From: Stichopus chloronotus | Lineage: Eukaryota > Echinodermata > Holothuroidea > Aspidochirotida > Stichopodidae | Assembly: GCA_021234535.1 (NCBI GenBank) | Contig: CM037842.1 | Span: forward strand, 8,859,361 to 8,923,360 | DNA: 64,000 bases | Direction of reading: 5' to 3' | The notes under the pieces: generated by a model | What the model saw: only the letters and a program-made list of their open reading frames with translations | What the model was told of the DNA's origin: nothing | The model's database searches: none | Shown here: positions 1 through 12,600 of the stretch, piece by piece | How positions within the stretch are numbered: the first letter of the stretch is position 1 | Layout: each line of letters starts with the position of its first letter | Position numbers and translations under genes: made by a program

Positions 1-56
1 TGTTAGAAAGTTGCGAAACAACATTTCCTTGAAAATCCATATCGAAAGCTACCAAC

Positions 57-642
57 ATTTGCTTTACTTCTAAAGGTAAGGTAGACGGTACGGCTTCCAA
101 CCCTCTAGAACTGCATGCGACCTCAACGTATGAACAATTGCAGATACCCATTGGTCCACAAGCAGAGATATCTGTCGATTTTCAGTAGATAAGAAACAAT
201 ATTTATCTGACATTTAACCCAAACTGAACATTAACCCATTGCGAGTACACACACCACAGGTGATAATAAAACGTAGCTGACGTGATGTGTCTTCTAACAC
301 TACTACATACATATTTTTCTTATTCATACTAAATGGTATAATGAAAAGTACAAGTAGGCCATTAGGAACGAAGAAACCTATAAATTATCTCCACTGGGCT
401 AATATAACAACTCATGTGTTCCATTTCCACTTATAAATACCACTATGAGAACGGATGTTTTGATGAAAATACATCGTGTTGTACATATCTTAAAAATGTA
501 ACAAAATATGTTGAGTTTTCGGGTCAACAAGTAATATAGAGAAGTCATTACCTGACAAGGGACAATTATAACTTATCTCTGAAATGCCATGAACTGCTTG
601 CAGACAGCTGACAAGGATGACCTAAAGCGAGAATAATTCCAT
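57..642 (-). pseudogene. Gene C: first two coding exons of a third paralogue, stop codon in the signal peptide, runs off the left edge
   Basis: Exon 1 is 642-552 and exon 2 is 171-57. They have the same lengths as in gene A (91 and 115 nt) and the same phases. Exon 1 opens with ATG-Glu-Leu-Phe-Ser-Leu and then TAG at 624-622, where A and B have a His codon. The rest of the exon stays open and ends at CAG before GTAATG. Exon 2 encodes an LRR N-terminal cap with the pattern ISACGPMGICNC and a later AVPSTLP, closely matching gene B. Its donor is the unusual GTTGGT. The remaining exons lie outside the window. The stop makes this start unusable, so C is either dead or begins at another upstream exon. 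TTTAG just before the conserved part could in principle act as a splice acceptor. Confidence 0.68.
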
Positions 643-3600
643 TTTCAAATTGAAGCTGTGATAAACCAATGACCCTTTGCGGGTCAACCGCTTCAACAGA
701 ATAGAAAATAATCATGAGAAGTGACAGCTTAGACTGAACGGCATTGTCATTTATAAGAATAATGTTGGCCATTGTAATAACGATGTGATGTATCAACATC
801 AAATATCAGTAGAAGTCACAATATGCTCACAATAATAATATCAACAACATAATCAATTTTAACAACAAAATGGAACAGCTTTATGATAGTGATAAGCGTA
901 TAATTATTGAACGTAAAGTTGCAGTGGGATAATGAAGAGATATAGCAATCAATCGTGGAAGTAAAGATTCAGCCCTAATGGTATTGATAATGTGAGAATA
1001 AAACGATGCGGTGTGAGAAACACACAAATATGCACAAAGCAGGTAAAATATAACATGCAAATGGAAACACATACATGTGTTCTTAGGAAGCAAGACTATT
1101 TTTTATATTTTCCAATCAATCAGTGATGAAGATACACCGTTATGGATAAGAAAACTGTTTAATACAGAGCTACAGGAGACGAAATAACGAAACAAATAGA
1201 AAAAAAATCACCATTTTAGAGTATAACAGTTCTGCTGTACCATATCTCTGCAGTTTGACAGCCACACCGATTTTCTTTCCTCATATACGTTTCGTTTGAA
1301 AATGGTCAATCAATAATACTTGTAACTGTTACTAATGATTAACATACGAACAAAACAACTGTTAATAAGTTGATACAATGTTCTCCGTAGCAAAAGAAAC
1401 TGGGATATTCTTACGATCATGTAAGTCGTGGTATGAATGGAAAAAAGAAGATATACAAAATTTAGAGATTTACCTTTAGTATAATTATCCAACACATAAA
1501 ATGTTCAGACTTTTACTTTCAGTATTACAAGGGTGTATCTGCGATAAACTTGTAATTGATTAATTTCATGTGAATAAGAACTATTGATACGTCAGGTCAA
1601 AAGAAGTAAGCAGATATCAGCAATCATTTTTATTTTCCCTTTATTTTTGTTAATCGATTTGCTAACATTCACCACCCATTAAAGAGCACTTCAACTGTTA
1701 CAAGAGGAAGTCCATTGCGTGTGAAAGACGTTCTTAAAATAAAAGCAATATCTACTTTGTATATGAGCTGCTTGGAAGTAGCAAACATTCCAAATTAAAC
1801 ACCTTGCGATTCTCATTAACTTGTCCATTGTCAACTGAAAATTTCCATTGGTGCAAACAATGCCATATACTGTAATAACATAAATTTAATATTATATATA
1901 TAATATATATATATTATAAATTAATTTAGCTTCTAGTTATATCAAAAAACTAGGTATCATTTGGTTAAAACATATTTCCATGTGCAAAATGTGGAAAAGA
2001 AGTTTAAGACAAAGAGAGGGACTTATTTTGATGTTTTCATAAAAATGATTTTCATTGAATAAGTTGTCACAGTTGAAAAAGGGGATATTGTCGTTTTTTC
2101 ACATGTATCACGAATCGCAAAGTCAGTGCAATAACCCATAACAATACATTTTATATTCCTAGATTAGTTATTAAATTTATGATCGTGAACGGGTCATTTA
2201 ACAAACTTGCATCTGTTTTAATACCCCCAACCCCCCAACACGGAAGAAATGTGATTTTCGTCATTATGATGGCTAATCTCAGGGAATTCAATTAAGTTAC
2301 AAAAATTAAACCATGGAAATTTCAATATCGAATGTGAATTAGGAAATTGACCCTAAATTTGCTCATTTTTCATTTATTTTCACAAAATGTGTTTGTGAAA
2401 TATTCGTAGTCGATTGAAATTTATCACAAATTGCTAAGAAAGACATTTCTCTGTTCGATTCTCTACCCTTCTAAGTACACGAGGCTTGCTTCTATTTTTC
2501 TGTGCTTATGATTGCTATTAAAACCAGCATTTGGCTATCTGCAGGCGGTCGTCAAGTATGATTTATGTGACAATTAAACAAGAAAATGGATGAAGAGAAT
2601 GATCGTAAAGTGAGATTATCACGTCCATATAATTAACTAAAATGAATCACTTTATAATTCTGTACCACAAAAGATCACACTTACTGTTATAATATTTCCT
2701 AAGGGTTAATTTTTGCCACATGGATACTTATTTTCATAAAGCTGTTGATGTCTTTACTGAATTTCGATTTCGGTTGACACTTTGCTTCCGCCTTGCATGC
2801 ATTGGTTAGATGCATATCAGAAGAAAATCATTTTCAAATTTATAACTTTCCATAAACGATTAAATACATCACTACACTCACAAAACGTAACGGTAAAATA
2901 AGAACTCCATAACTTTTAGGTAAAATTTTACACACAGTTAATGTAAGTCTTACATTGTGTATATAACAATTTTACTAAAATGTGGTTAAATTTACCGAAA
3001 TTATGTAGAATTTACATATACTGTTTACATTAATTATATGTAAAATTTATGGAGACCTTATTTTACATCATTCAGGTAAACAGTATATGTACATTCTACA
3101 TAATTTTAAATTTGACTTCTTTTTCAAATTTAAATTGTATATTGAAAATTCTTCTTCCGTTTTTGGTTTACAGTCCCTTTATAAGTTGTTTACGAGTTTT
3201 CGCTGATTTTAGCAAACTTAGTGAAAAGAGATGGAAAGAAACGAATGCTGTTTAGCTGACATACGAATGATGTGTTGCTTTTCAAGGATGACTTTCCGTT
3301 TGTTTTTCGTATTTTGTAATCGAAGCTGTGCAGTTACTTGCAAGTCCTTGTGGTTCCTGCTAAGGTTCTTTACCACAGGTGATCATCAAGACGGGTCTAG
3401 CTTCACGTGAGCTAGCTTCTAGCTTCTTTGTAGTCACGGGATTTTCAATGGCTCTCAATGCAATTGGAAAAACGTTATGGAATAGTACGGGGATTAGGTA
3501 TAATACACAAGGACCTGTCGCTAGATTTACGGGTATATTGTAATAGATGCCAATAGGCATTTACGTAGATATTGCATCATGTAGAGTGTACAGCTGCTAA

Positions 3601-6546
3601 TTAAGTTATAATTTCCTTCTACTCAGGAATTCTCTTCAGTGGTTCGAGTGGCACTGCTCCTAAAAGATCCCAGCGGCCCTCAGTCATACCCGCCGATATT
3701 GATGTATTCCAGTTGTAAATAAACCCATGTAAATTCAGTCACTCAAACCCCTTCCCCTGGCTCCTTCTTATGTTGAGAAATGCCCCCCTACGTCTCACTT
3801 ATTCCTTTCCGCCAAAGAAGACAAACTTCCCCCTCCCCCACCGAAGGCATCAATGTGCATCCGAAAAAATAATACTGTATTTCAATACACTATGAAAAAC
3901 ACACCGTACTATTACCAAAACAAACGTAGTATAACCTTAAGTGACTCTTTATAATTTATGACATTTAATTATTGTTTTCTTTTCCTTTTTGTTCTTATCA
4001 GAAGGTTTTCATCACCGAAAGTTGTTGTCACAACTCGATGACTTTGTATCATCTCAGTTCATATGTATCCATACCTATTAAGTAATGATTACATGAAGTA
4101 TCAAAACGGTTTGATCGTGTAATGGGAAACTGTTTATTTAAGAAACACAAATTGGAGCCACAAAAAAATCCTTGTTGAAGGGGTGGGGTTACGTCGTCTT
4201 GATAATGCAAACTAATAAAACGTATATAAGAATGTTTAAAGTTGCGATATTCACGTTTTAAAATATTTTGCGCTAGCGCTTGCTTGTAATAACGTCTTGT
4301 GATCTTATTCGGGAGTCTATAGAAGGACATAACAAAGACAAACGTTAAATAAGGGAACAAAAATGACCTCTTGCTACTAAATTTAATATTTCATGGTTGG
4401 GGTATGGTAACTTGGAAGTGACATAAATAGTCAAATCAATCGAAAGCTATACCGTAACTTGTAGTGATTGCAATTCCTACCAGTAGTGAAACTCTTGGAT
4501 GGTCGGAGTACACGATCTGTATAACACACCATACTTAATGGAAAGCTAAATGTATAACTTAACGTATTAAAATGGTAATTTATAGTAATTGAAAGGGAAA
4601 AACAACTTCTTACATTTTTTTTTTCTGTAAAGTTGGCTACTCAGTGACAATTTTTTCTTCTCTTCTATTTATTCTAGAAGCATGATACTAAAGCTCACGG
4701 AAATAAAGAATATGCATATCTTACCAAATCAAGTTTGCATCAACGTTAGTCCCCTCACAACAATAACCAAATTGATTTCATTTACGTTCATTGAGAGCAG
4801 GGTACCAAACCTTTTCTTCAGTACTTGAAAAGTCACTGCTCCTTGAAACAAAAACAGAGGGTAAACTTATGGCAAATACTGTAAACTTGGACGCAGTTTC
4901 GCAGTTTAAACTAAAGGAAAGTCTTCATATCAACTGGAATCTGCCTAATCTGAACAAGCAACTGGAATTCCCTTTATTTTTTCTACCCAACTAAGTGTTA
5001 CTTCTACTAAATATATTTTTTCTCCACGACTCACCAATTGGTAGTCATTCACTTCGTCTTCTTTAATCTTATTAATAACCTGACGATGGAAGTTGACCGA
5101 CCTTCCGAGACACTTAGTGTTTTCATTGTAATCTTTGTGTAAATATTGTAAATATACTGACGTTTGCCATCAAATTAGTGATGTCATGTTCTTATCTTTA
5201 CTTGTCCTTGGAAAAACATTCCGAATATCGTTTTCCATCATTATTGTATACCCATCATGCTGTACTGTCTCACAAACCACGTTAACGTATACATATGATT
5301 CACATTCGGAATTTATGGGTAGAAAAGCAGGATGAATATTCAAACTTATTTAATGGTCTGTGCTGATATCTGTTACCGTTTTTGACATACCCTTCCTCGA
5401 AATTTGATGAAAAACTATGATGATAACGAGGGGTAGTTCTCAGTGACAGTATTTCGTTATAGTAAACATTTTCATATTTTACAAAGGTTTCATACTTTGG
5501 AAGTGATATCAATATCATGACGAAAACACATGCTACCATGACAAAAGAAACGGAAGACACATAAAGAAGATCCTTGAAATAAGGGATAACATAAGACAGA
5601 TGATGCGAGTCCCTCTCTTGACGTCATATATTTGCATACTTAGCCATTGTTCATTTACGATGCAGTTATAAGACCGGGATTCTGTGTAGGTAAAATCGTC
5701 CAATATTCCGTAGATATTAATGACATTTGTGGCTATTTTGTAAAGTTCTTAATAACTGCTACAGACAATATATCCCAAAATGTATTTTTCGTATCTCACA
5801 ACAATTTTTTAAGGAGAATGGAGCACTTACAACAATGAGTTCAGTCGGTTCAAATTGATCACCATCTCAAATTTAACACCAACTGTATCACAGCCTATTC
5901 AATATCGAAATCAATACCACCAGAAAATCATTAATTAGCACATCTCAAAAGAATAGCTTGAGGAATTTCTCGTTTCCCAAAAGTCATTCGACAATGTCAT
6001 GAAAATTTATTATCGAGAATCGAGGATTTCTTATAAGAGTAATATTTTCACTAGACCCACCATCAGGCAGCGCGGCTTGCCTAAATTCTTTTTGTTAAAA
6101 TACAGTTCAGAACGCAGGAAAACGCATTTAATTAATTTGCTGTTTGTAAGGAACAGTATTTGCATTACTCTGGTCAAGCTTTCCAAATGTCAAACTTCAG
6201 AACATCCTATTCACAAAAGCATTGAGTGTTTTTAACGTAAATAGTCACTTACTACAAACATTAATTTGTCAATTGTGAGAAATTTTAAACAGTAGGTGTA
6301 GGTACATTTACTTCCGTCCTGAGTCACAATGTTATGAAAAAAGTCCCGTCATATGGAAAGCGACTTACAGTTCTGCCTGACAATGATATCCAGTGAGCTA
6401 ATGACAGTAATATTTACATCATGTGTTGGAAAATAAGTCTAATCGTGCTGATTATAATGTTCAGTCAGCTGCTAAAATGTTACTTTATGTGCCACCAAAT
6501 AGACATCAACGAAAATCAAAATGATCTGTAAAATATCATCTCTACA
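643..6546. other. Intergenic: gene C upstream region and gene A 3' flank
   Basis: From 643 to about 1800 the sequence contains blocks shared with regions upstream of genes A and B (CTTTCCTCATAT..TTTGAAAATGGTC near 1275-1305, GAGGAAGTCCATTGCGTG near 1710). A foldback element lies at 2887-3112. From 3113 to 6546 only short chance frames are seen, plus the gene A 3' flank. No gene supported. Confidence 0.55.
2887..3112. mobile_element. Nested inverted-repeat (foldback) element upstream of gene C
   Basis: Arms at 3000-3028 and 3076-3104 are inverted copies of ATTATGTAGAATTTACATAT with one or two mismatches. A second pair, 2891-2916 and 3043-3068, is built on GGTAAAATAAG and CTCCATAA. The whole is AT-rich and non-coding, like a miniature inverted-repeat transposon. 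Confidence 0.5.
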
Positions 6547-6686
6547 TTAGTTCAGTAATAACAGTAATTCTAATTCATCTCCGTCGATATGCTCCTCCAC
6601 CCGTCTCTGTCTATTCAGCCTTAGTGATCCATTTCTTCGACAATCCCTTCTGAACACGATCGAACCTATCTTCAAGAGTGTGACGA
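6547..6686 (-). CDS. Gene A exon 21: C-terminal tail and stop
   Basis: Acceptor TTTTCAG precedes VVTLLKIGSIVFRRDCRRN, a basic stretch, and a tail ending HIDGDELELLLLLN before TAA at 6549-6547. It aligns with the final exon of gene B but is one codon longer. A possible polyadenylation hexamer AATAAA on the minus strand lies at 6011-6006. Confidence 0.82.
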
Positions 6687-9600
6687 CTGAAAAGGAAAAA
6701 AAAAATTTACGTACGTGCATCATGCCCTTTATGATTTTGTTGAACAGTCAGTGTTATTCGGGTATAAGTACCTGATAAAAGTGTAATATAAAACACATCA
6801 TACGTATCTCGATTTATGTATTATTGTTGGCCCTCTGCAGAACATTCGTCAATATCAGTGTCCTATTTAGATTGTTCAGACTCATCTGTAACTAGATTAA
6901 TAGCTTGGTACGTAAAGTGCATATGTTCTGTGTCTTCACATAATCCTAAGCCATGTGTGAAAGTGGTTGTCCTGCATGATGTGATATGTCTCCATCATAG
7001 ATGCAGAATATTGTAAGAGTTCCGATGATACCTAAACATGCATGACATGCCAGCATAGGCTGCTTTTCGTTGACTGAATGTACACAATTGTTCATTGTGG
7101 CAGATAAATGTTTCCCACAATACAACCTACCTGCCGCGATGCCGATAACACTGATGTTTATTATGACCAAAATAAAGATGACGATTTCAGCAGAAAGGCT
7201 AGTGCTGAAGTTGTCTGGGACTGGAACTGCAGCAATGAGCATATTGCAGAAAATAGCCCACAGTGACGTCAGCTACAGAAAAAAAAAACAGAAAAATGCT
7301 TCAATTGATATTCCAAACTTACTAAGAATGTGCATCTCCTACTTGTCCATTACAGTCAGATGGTCGTGCATTATTCTCAGATAAAGTAAAGTCCATTTGA
7401 AGAGCAAATTCGGATAAATAAAAGTAAACCGTTAAAAGATAGTGTGTTCGGTCAAAACAACGGTGATATTTGACAATCCTGCAATATACAACAAAAATAG
7501 TTTTGCCATAATTGTGTAACTTTTTCTCGAGTGTTATTTTCAATAAATATGTTGTTGTTTACAAATCTTTACAAATTTCTTTAGTTTCCGTCGTTTTCAT
7601 CAAAATGTTGCTGTGTATTAATGAACAAGCTTAATCAATGCTGAGACTGTGCATTCACTAAAGGATACTGTACTCTTGAGGGTGAATGCGCTGGATGTGC
7701 GCTGGATGTACTCGGACTACTCCTTTGTGCGTTGCTTGGATTATTCCCAAATCATGCATTAGCACGTACATAATGCACCTTCCTGTGTGATTAGTCTTTA
7801 ATATCCCATAGAGATAAATATTTTCGCACGCTTAGTTTGTACATTTTTGCCATTCTTTTGACACTCTGCTACTAGATGGCAAATGTTCCGTCTATCTGTG
7901 CCTAAGTGAACTTTTTGCATCTTTCTCCAATTTGCGATATAGTTTGTTATCGATACTTACCTGCAGATAATGTTCAAATTTGTCTCTCATCGGCCTGAAG
8001 GATATATGCAGAGTCAGAAAAACGACAGACAACGTCAATGTAATCACAATTGCAAAATAGCTATGCCATCCAAACAAAACTATGACAAATGTTTGGGATA
8101 CTTTCCTTACAAGTTCCACGATCTCCCAAAACCAAAAGTCGACCTTGTAGTTCTCACTGAGAAACCTCAGCCATTTAGGGAATTCAGCTTGAGTTAAGTC
8201 GTCTTGGTTGGGTTCACAGATGTTATTTTTCTTTGAATTTTTCCACAAAAGGAGAAAAAGTACGGTTGGAAACCCAATGACGTATATAGTTGCAAAGTAT
8301 GACGCGATTTCGTATCGACGATGTGTATCCGTGTTACAATCGATAGAGTAATCAGACCGCAGCAGACTGATGTTGTGAACATTGTGCTCATCGAGGGAAT
8401 ACTCATCACAGGTAGGAGGGTAAAGGTCAAATGCAACGTTACACGTGGACGTGTATGTGACAAACAACACCAAAACCAAGATTGCGAGAATATTACATTG
8501 GTATCTTTTCAGTCCTGCCTTTATGTCGTTAATGGCTACGGGATCTCGCCAAGCTGATATTCTGGAGTGAAGTTTGAGGACAGCAATAATAATCATAGTA
8601 CATGCTATTGCAAAATATGGAAAAAACGATCCAAAAATAAACACTGTGTAAGGCGTTAGTTTCAGTTCAGGGTTGAAGCAACTTGGTTTGATTAGTATGG
8701 TTGAGAGATTTAGTTGAAAAACCTCCAGCCATGAAGCAATCCGTTTGAGAAACTGAGGCCAAAATACAACATCGATTGACTCCCAAAATTCTCCCATGAC
8801 TTGATAAAATCCAAGGACTATTTTGCCCAACGCCAAGGTGCTATCTACAATGGATCTGCTGTGGCTGTCTTGCTTACGGTACGAAAAGACAAAAAGACAA
8901 AGAGCAATGAACACAAAGATGCCTATTAAAACAAGTTCTAGCACAAACATCAACAAGTCCGGGCAAGGACGACAGAATCCAAATATTGGGAAATGGGTTT
9001 CCTTGCAGGTTGTACACATCCAACCAGCATATCCCCCAGCACAGTTTCCTGTAATGTTATTATCATTTGGGCATCTATCTATCTTTGAACATTTGTAAAT
9101 TTTTGCAAGAGATCCGTTAAAAATTATTGAGTTTACATCATACCATTCAGTAAAATTTTTAATATTTTCAACAAATCTAATGTATTCATCGAGATTTGTG
9201 AGTGGGGAGCTCCAATTCCAGTAGTAGCCAGGACTGATAGTCATATAGTCATTTCTACATTGAGCACCATCCTGCGAACAAAGATCACATTGTCCGAATC
9301 GATCACGACGATAGTAGCCATCAAGACACAAACATGCTCGAAATCCTGCCGAGACACTTTTGTTGGTTCCCGTTGGACAAACCTCACACCTCAAAGGACT
9401 GTCACCACCGGCTTCTTTCACAAACGTTCCTGGGTTGCATTTTTTACAATTTATAGAAGTCCAGTCCGAAGAGTATTGGCCAACCATGTCTTGATAAAAC
9501 CCGCCTGTGAGCAAAAAAAGTAATATGTTAGAACATTCTTGGATTTAGCATACCACTGTCCCACAGTCTATATTTTAATTTGCAAGTAACATTTGTCGCC

Positions 9601-12600
9601 AAGGCAATAGCAATTACTCATCACTTAATTCCATAATGTAGGTATAGGTAACATAATATAGTGAAGATTAGAGAAAACGATAACTTAATGTCCAGAATGA
9701 ATTTATCCAAGACGCAATTGATATTGTTGTGTCATAAAATTACGGGGTTTAACATATATATATATGTATATATAAATAAAATATTTCTTTGGAATCGCAA
9801 TAATTCTAAAGATACAAAGCAACAACTTTTCTTCCTATTCAACTCAGCCACCCCCTCGATGACATATTTACAAAGATCGTGAACTGTTACAAAATTGCAC
9901 CCCATACCTTGCCGAGAGTTCAGTCCATCAGTCCTAATATCCTTACTATATTCACATGAAAATGATATGTGTCAGCGTCGTTAAAATCAGGGAATATACT
10001 CAATTGTAACTTATAACTTTATTGTATCAGCTTCTTGGTTTTGCTTGGCGGAAATACCAGCTGAATCAACGACTATCGTATGTATTCTCGATGGAATTGC
10101 TTATATAAAAACAGAGGAAACTGCAGAGATAGCCTACAATATTTTATAGCGCTATAAGAGCCGAATTAGTGTAACAAGCGACTGTTTAATCTTACATAAA
10201 TTAAATTTATAACATATAAAACACTTAGAAGTTATCCAGTGAACCGACCATGCTTATCAATGTTATGCTGCAATGGACTCAGAAAATAGGCATCCAACTA
10301 TCATTATATATATGTATATTTATTTATCATTAATATTATAGTACTTTTTGCATTATGTAGACGTTCTCTTATACAAAAAAGGTGATTTATTTTTTACAAA
10401 AACAGAGATATGTTTTGTACATATTTACCTTTTGGGCAACGTTCACAATGACCCCCAGTACGCCCGCCAAAGGTCCCAGCTGCACAGGACTTGCACTCTT
10501 GGAGATTATCAATTTCAGTTGGGGTGCACTTAAATCCTTTGTACTTGAACAAGTGAGCAACGTTTTTGCTGACGTTTATTTCCAATGGAGCAGATGGAGG
10601 CATACAGTTTCTACATAAGGGTAAACAAATTAAGTGTTTGTGTGACGCATATGCAATGTATATTCACCACATAATGTAAGATACATTTGCACATGTAAGG
10701 CGAAATGTAGTACTTACACGATAATTTCTTCTCGAATCGTTGGCATCTTCAGTCTGTCACACGACAAATTTCTGTTAGAAGGCGACAATGACTTTCTTAT
10801 TGTCAGTCATTTTTATTCACTATATTTGTAGTAAAGATATATTGGGTATATTGGGCTTTCAATTGAACCATTCGTTCTCACCATTCCTACATTTTTGCTA
10901 AACTAACTCTTGCAAATAATTAGCACAGTTACTTTCGTATTGATATGTCAAAATGTCAGCGCACTACCCTGAAGGTTACGTAAATGTGGGGTAAATGTTT
11001 TTGGTCCCCAAAGTAAGTGTTAATGGCACCCTGGGAAAGTGATCGTAGTATATATATGATACCTTTGGGCAGTAACACGTTCTGAAGAAGTTACATAAGA
11101 AAAATGAATCACTGACCTTACTGTTGCTTATTGTGGAGATATAACGAAAGGAGAAACAACAGTAGAATTTTACTTCCAATATTTTAGACAGAATGAGTTT
11201 TACAAATCAGCTCACATGAAACCGCCTTCGGCTATCTCATCAAGAACCGTCGGCGATAACTGACGAATTGGATTATCTTGCAAAAATCTGAAAATAAAAG
11301 CAATATCAAAATTTGGGATCTAAAAGACAATTATGACCATCCTCGTCCTTCCGTTTTAGAGGATAAAGAACTACCCAATAACGACAAACTGATGTAAAGC
11401 TGTAAGTGAGTTTTTGGAATGGCCATCAAGAGCTTGATCTATAAATTTTCCGCACGCATTTTTTTTTTTTTTGTACTTACATTTTCTTCAAAGAACTTAT
11501 GTTATCTCCGCGTAAAGGCTCTTCCATTGCCTTTATTTGATTCTGAAACAAGTATCTATGAAGTGGAAAATCGGATAATAACTTTAGGATGGTTATTTCT
11601 GTTTCGTATAAGGTGAAGATGTACTCAGATTTAGTTTGACCATGAAGCGATTACAGAAGGAGCAAAGTCGCTTTGTAGCATCATGAATATAGTTGTCGAC
11701 GTGCCATCCCTAATGGACCAGGGGCGTCAATCAGAATTGAAATGGGAGGCGAGGGGACATGTCTCACTGACTGACAGGTTTGAACGATTAAAGATGCCCC
11801 AGTAGGGGTCTACGCGATGCCCCTTTTGGGTGTATTGGACAGGTAAAATAGGTTTTTCCCTGGGGTCTGTGGCATCGTCAATTAACGTGTCAGAAGAAAC
11901 CTAGGAAGCTCTTAGGTATTTCAGAATTGTGAGCATGTGAATGAAGGATCTTAGAATGGTACTGAACGGGCAAAACTGGTCAGACATTGTATATTTTAAG
12001 ACAGACGATAACTATGATAATTGACAAGTGGGGGAGCCAAGGTTTAATGAATTTAAGGCACATATTGTCAAAGTCTATGAAAAGGCCATTTCGGGCGCGT
12101 GTCCAGGGATTTTAATCTCTGACGGAATCTGACCTGAGGACAAATGTGACAGGACTATCTAAGCGGAACGCTACCATCAGTAAGACGTACAAGAAAATTT
12201 GGGATTTTTAATTGTTCCAGATGGCTAGAATGTTTTTTACATTTCCCTGTTGTCTTTAAGGGAAATAGGCCGTTTAGAATACACCAACATGACATACAAA
12301 AGAAAATGCTTTAGTCATTGTTAAGCCATTCAGTCTCATCAATAAACATCTGCCAAAACTTCTTCGCCTCCAAACATTATGCATGTAATGAGTAACGAAA
12401 GACACATCATTTGAATTTTGAAAAGTTTGGGTGAACAAATTCGTGTCGAACAAATAAATGAGTTTCCATCCGTGAGAAACTTATTTCTTGTAAAGAAGGC
12501 TACTCTCCTTACATATTTTGAGTAATCTATCATTCTGCGTCCACAAACATTGGTTTTAAAAATATGGATGTTTCCTGCAAAACAAACGCCCTATTTCCCT

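Noticed and set aside
1886..1920. TA-rich tracts (also about 9750-9775 and 19035-19056) as regulatory elements
   Set aside because: Ordinary AT microsatellites with no supporting context.
4049..4360. 103-codon minus-strand open frame in the C-A intergenic region
   Set aside because: No domain or splice context and no paralogous copy; consistent with chance in AT-rich DNA.
7892..7960. In-frame extension of gene A exon 19 to a stop at 7892
   Set aside because: A consensus donor CAG/GTAAGT ends the exon at 7961, the next exon joins in phase 0, and gene B has the donor at the same place.
8321..8557. Plus-strand open frames opposite exon 19 of genes A and B (also 9260-9523, 35172-35408, 36126-36368)
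   Set aside because: They are antisense shadows of a conserved exon. Their similarity between paralogues follows from the coding strand.
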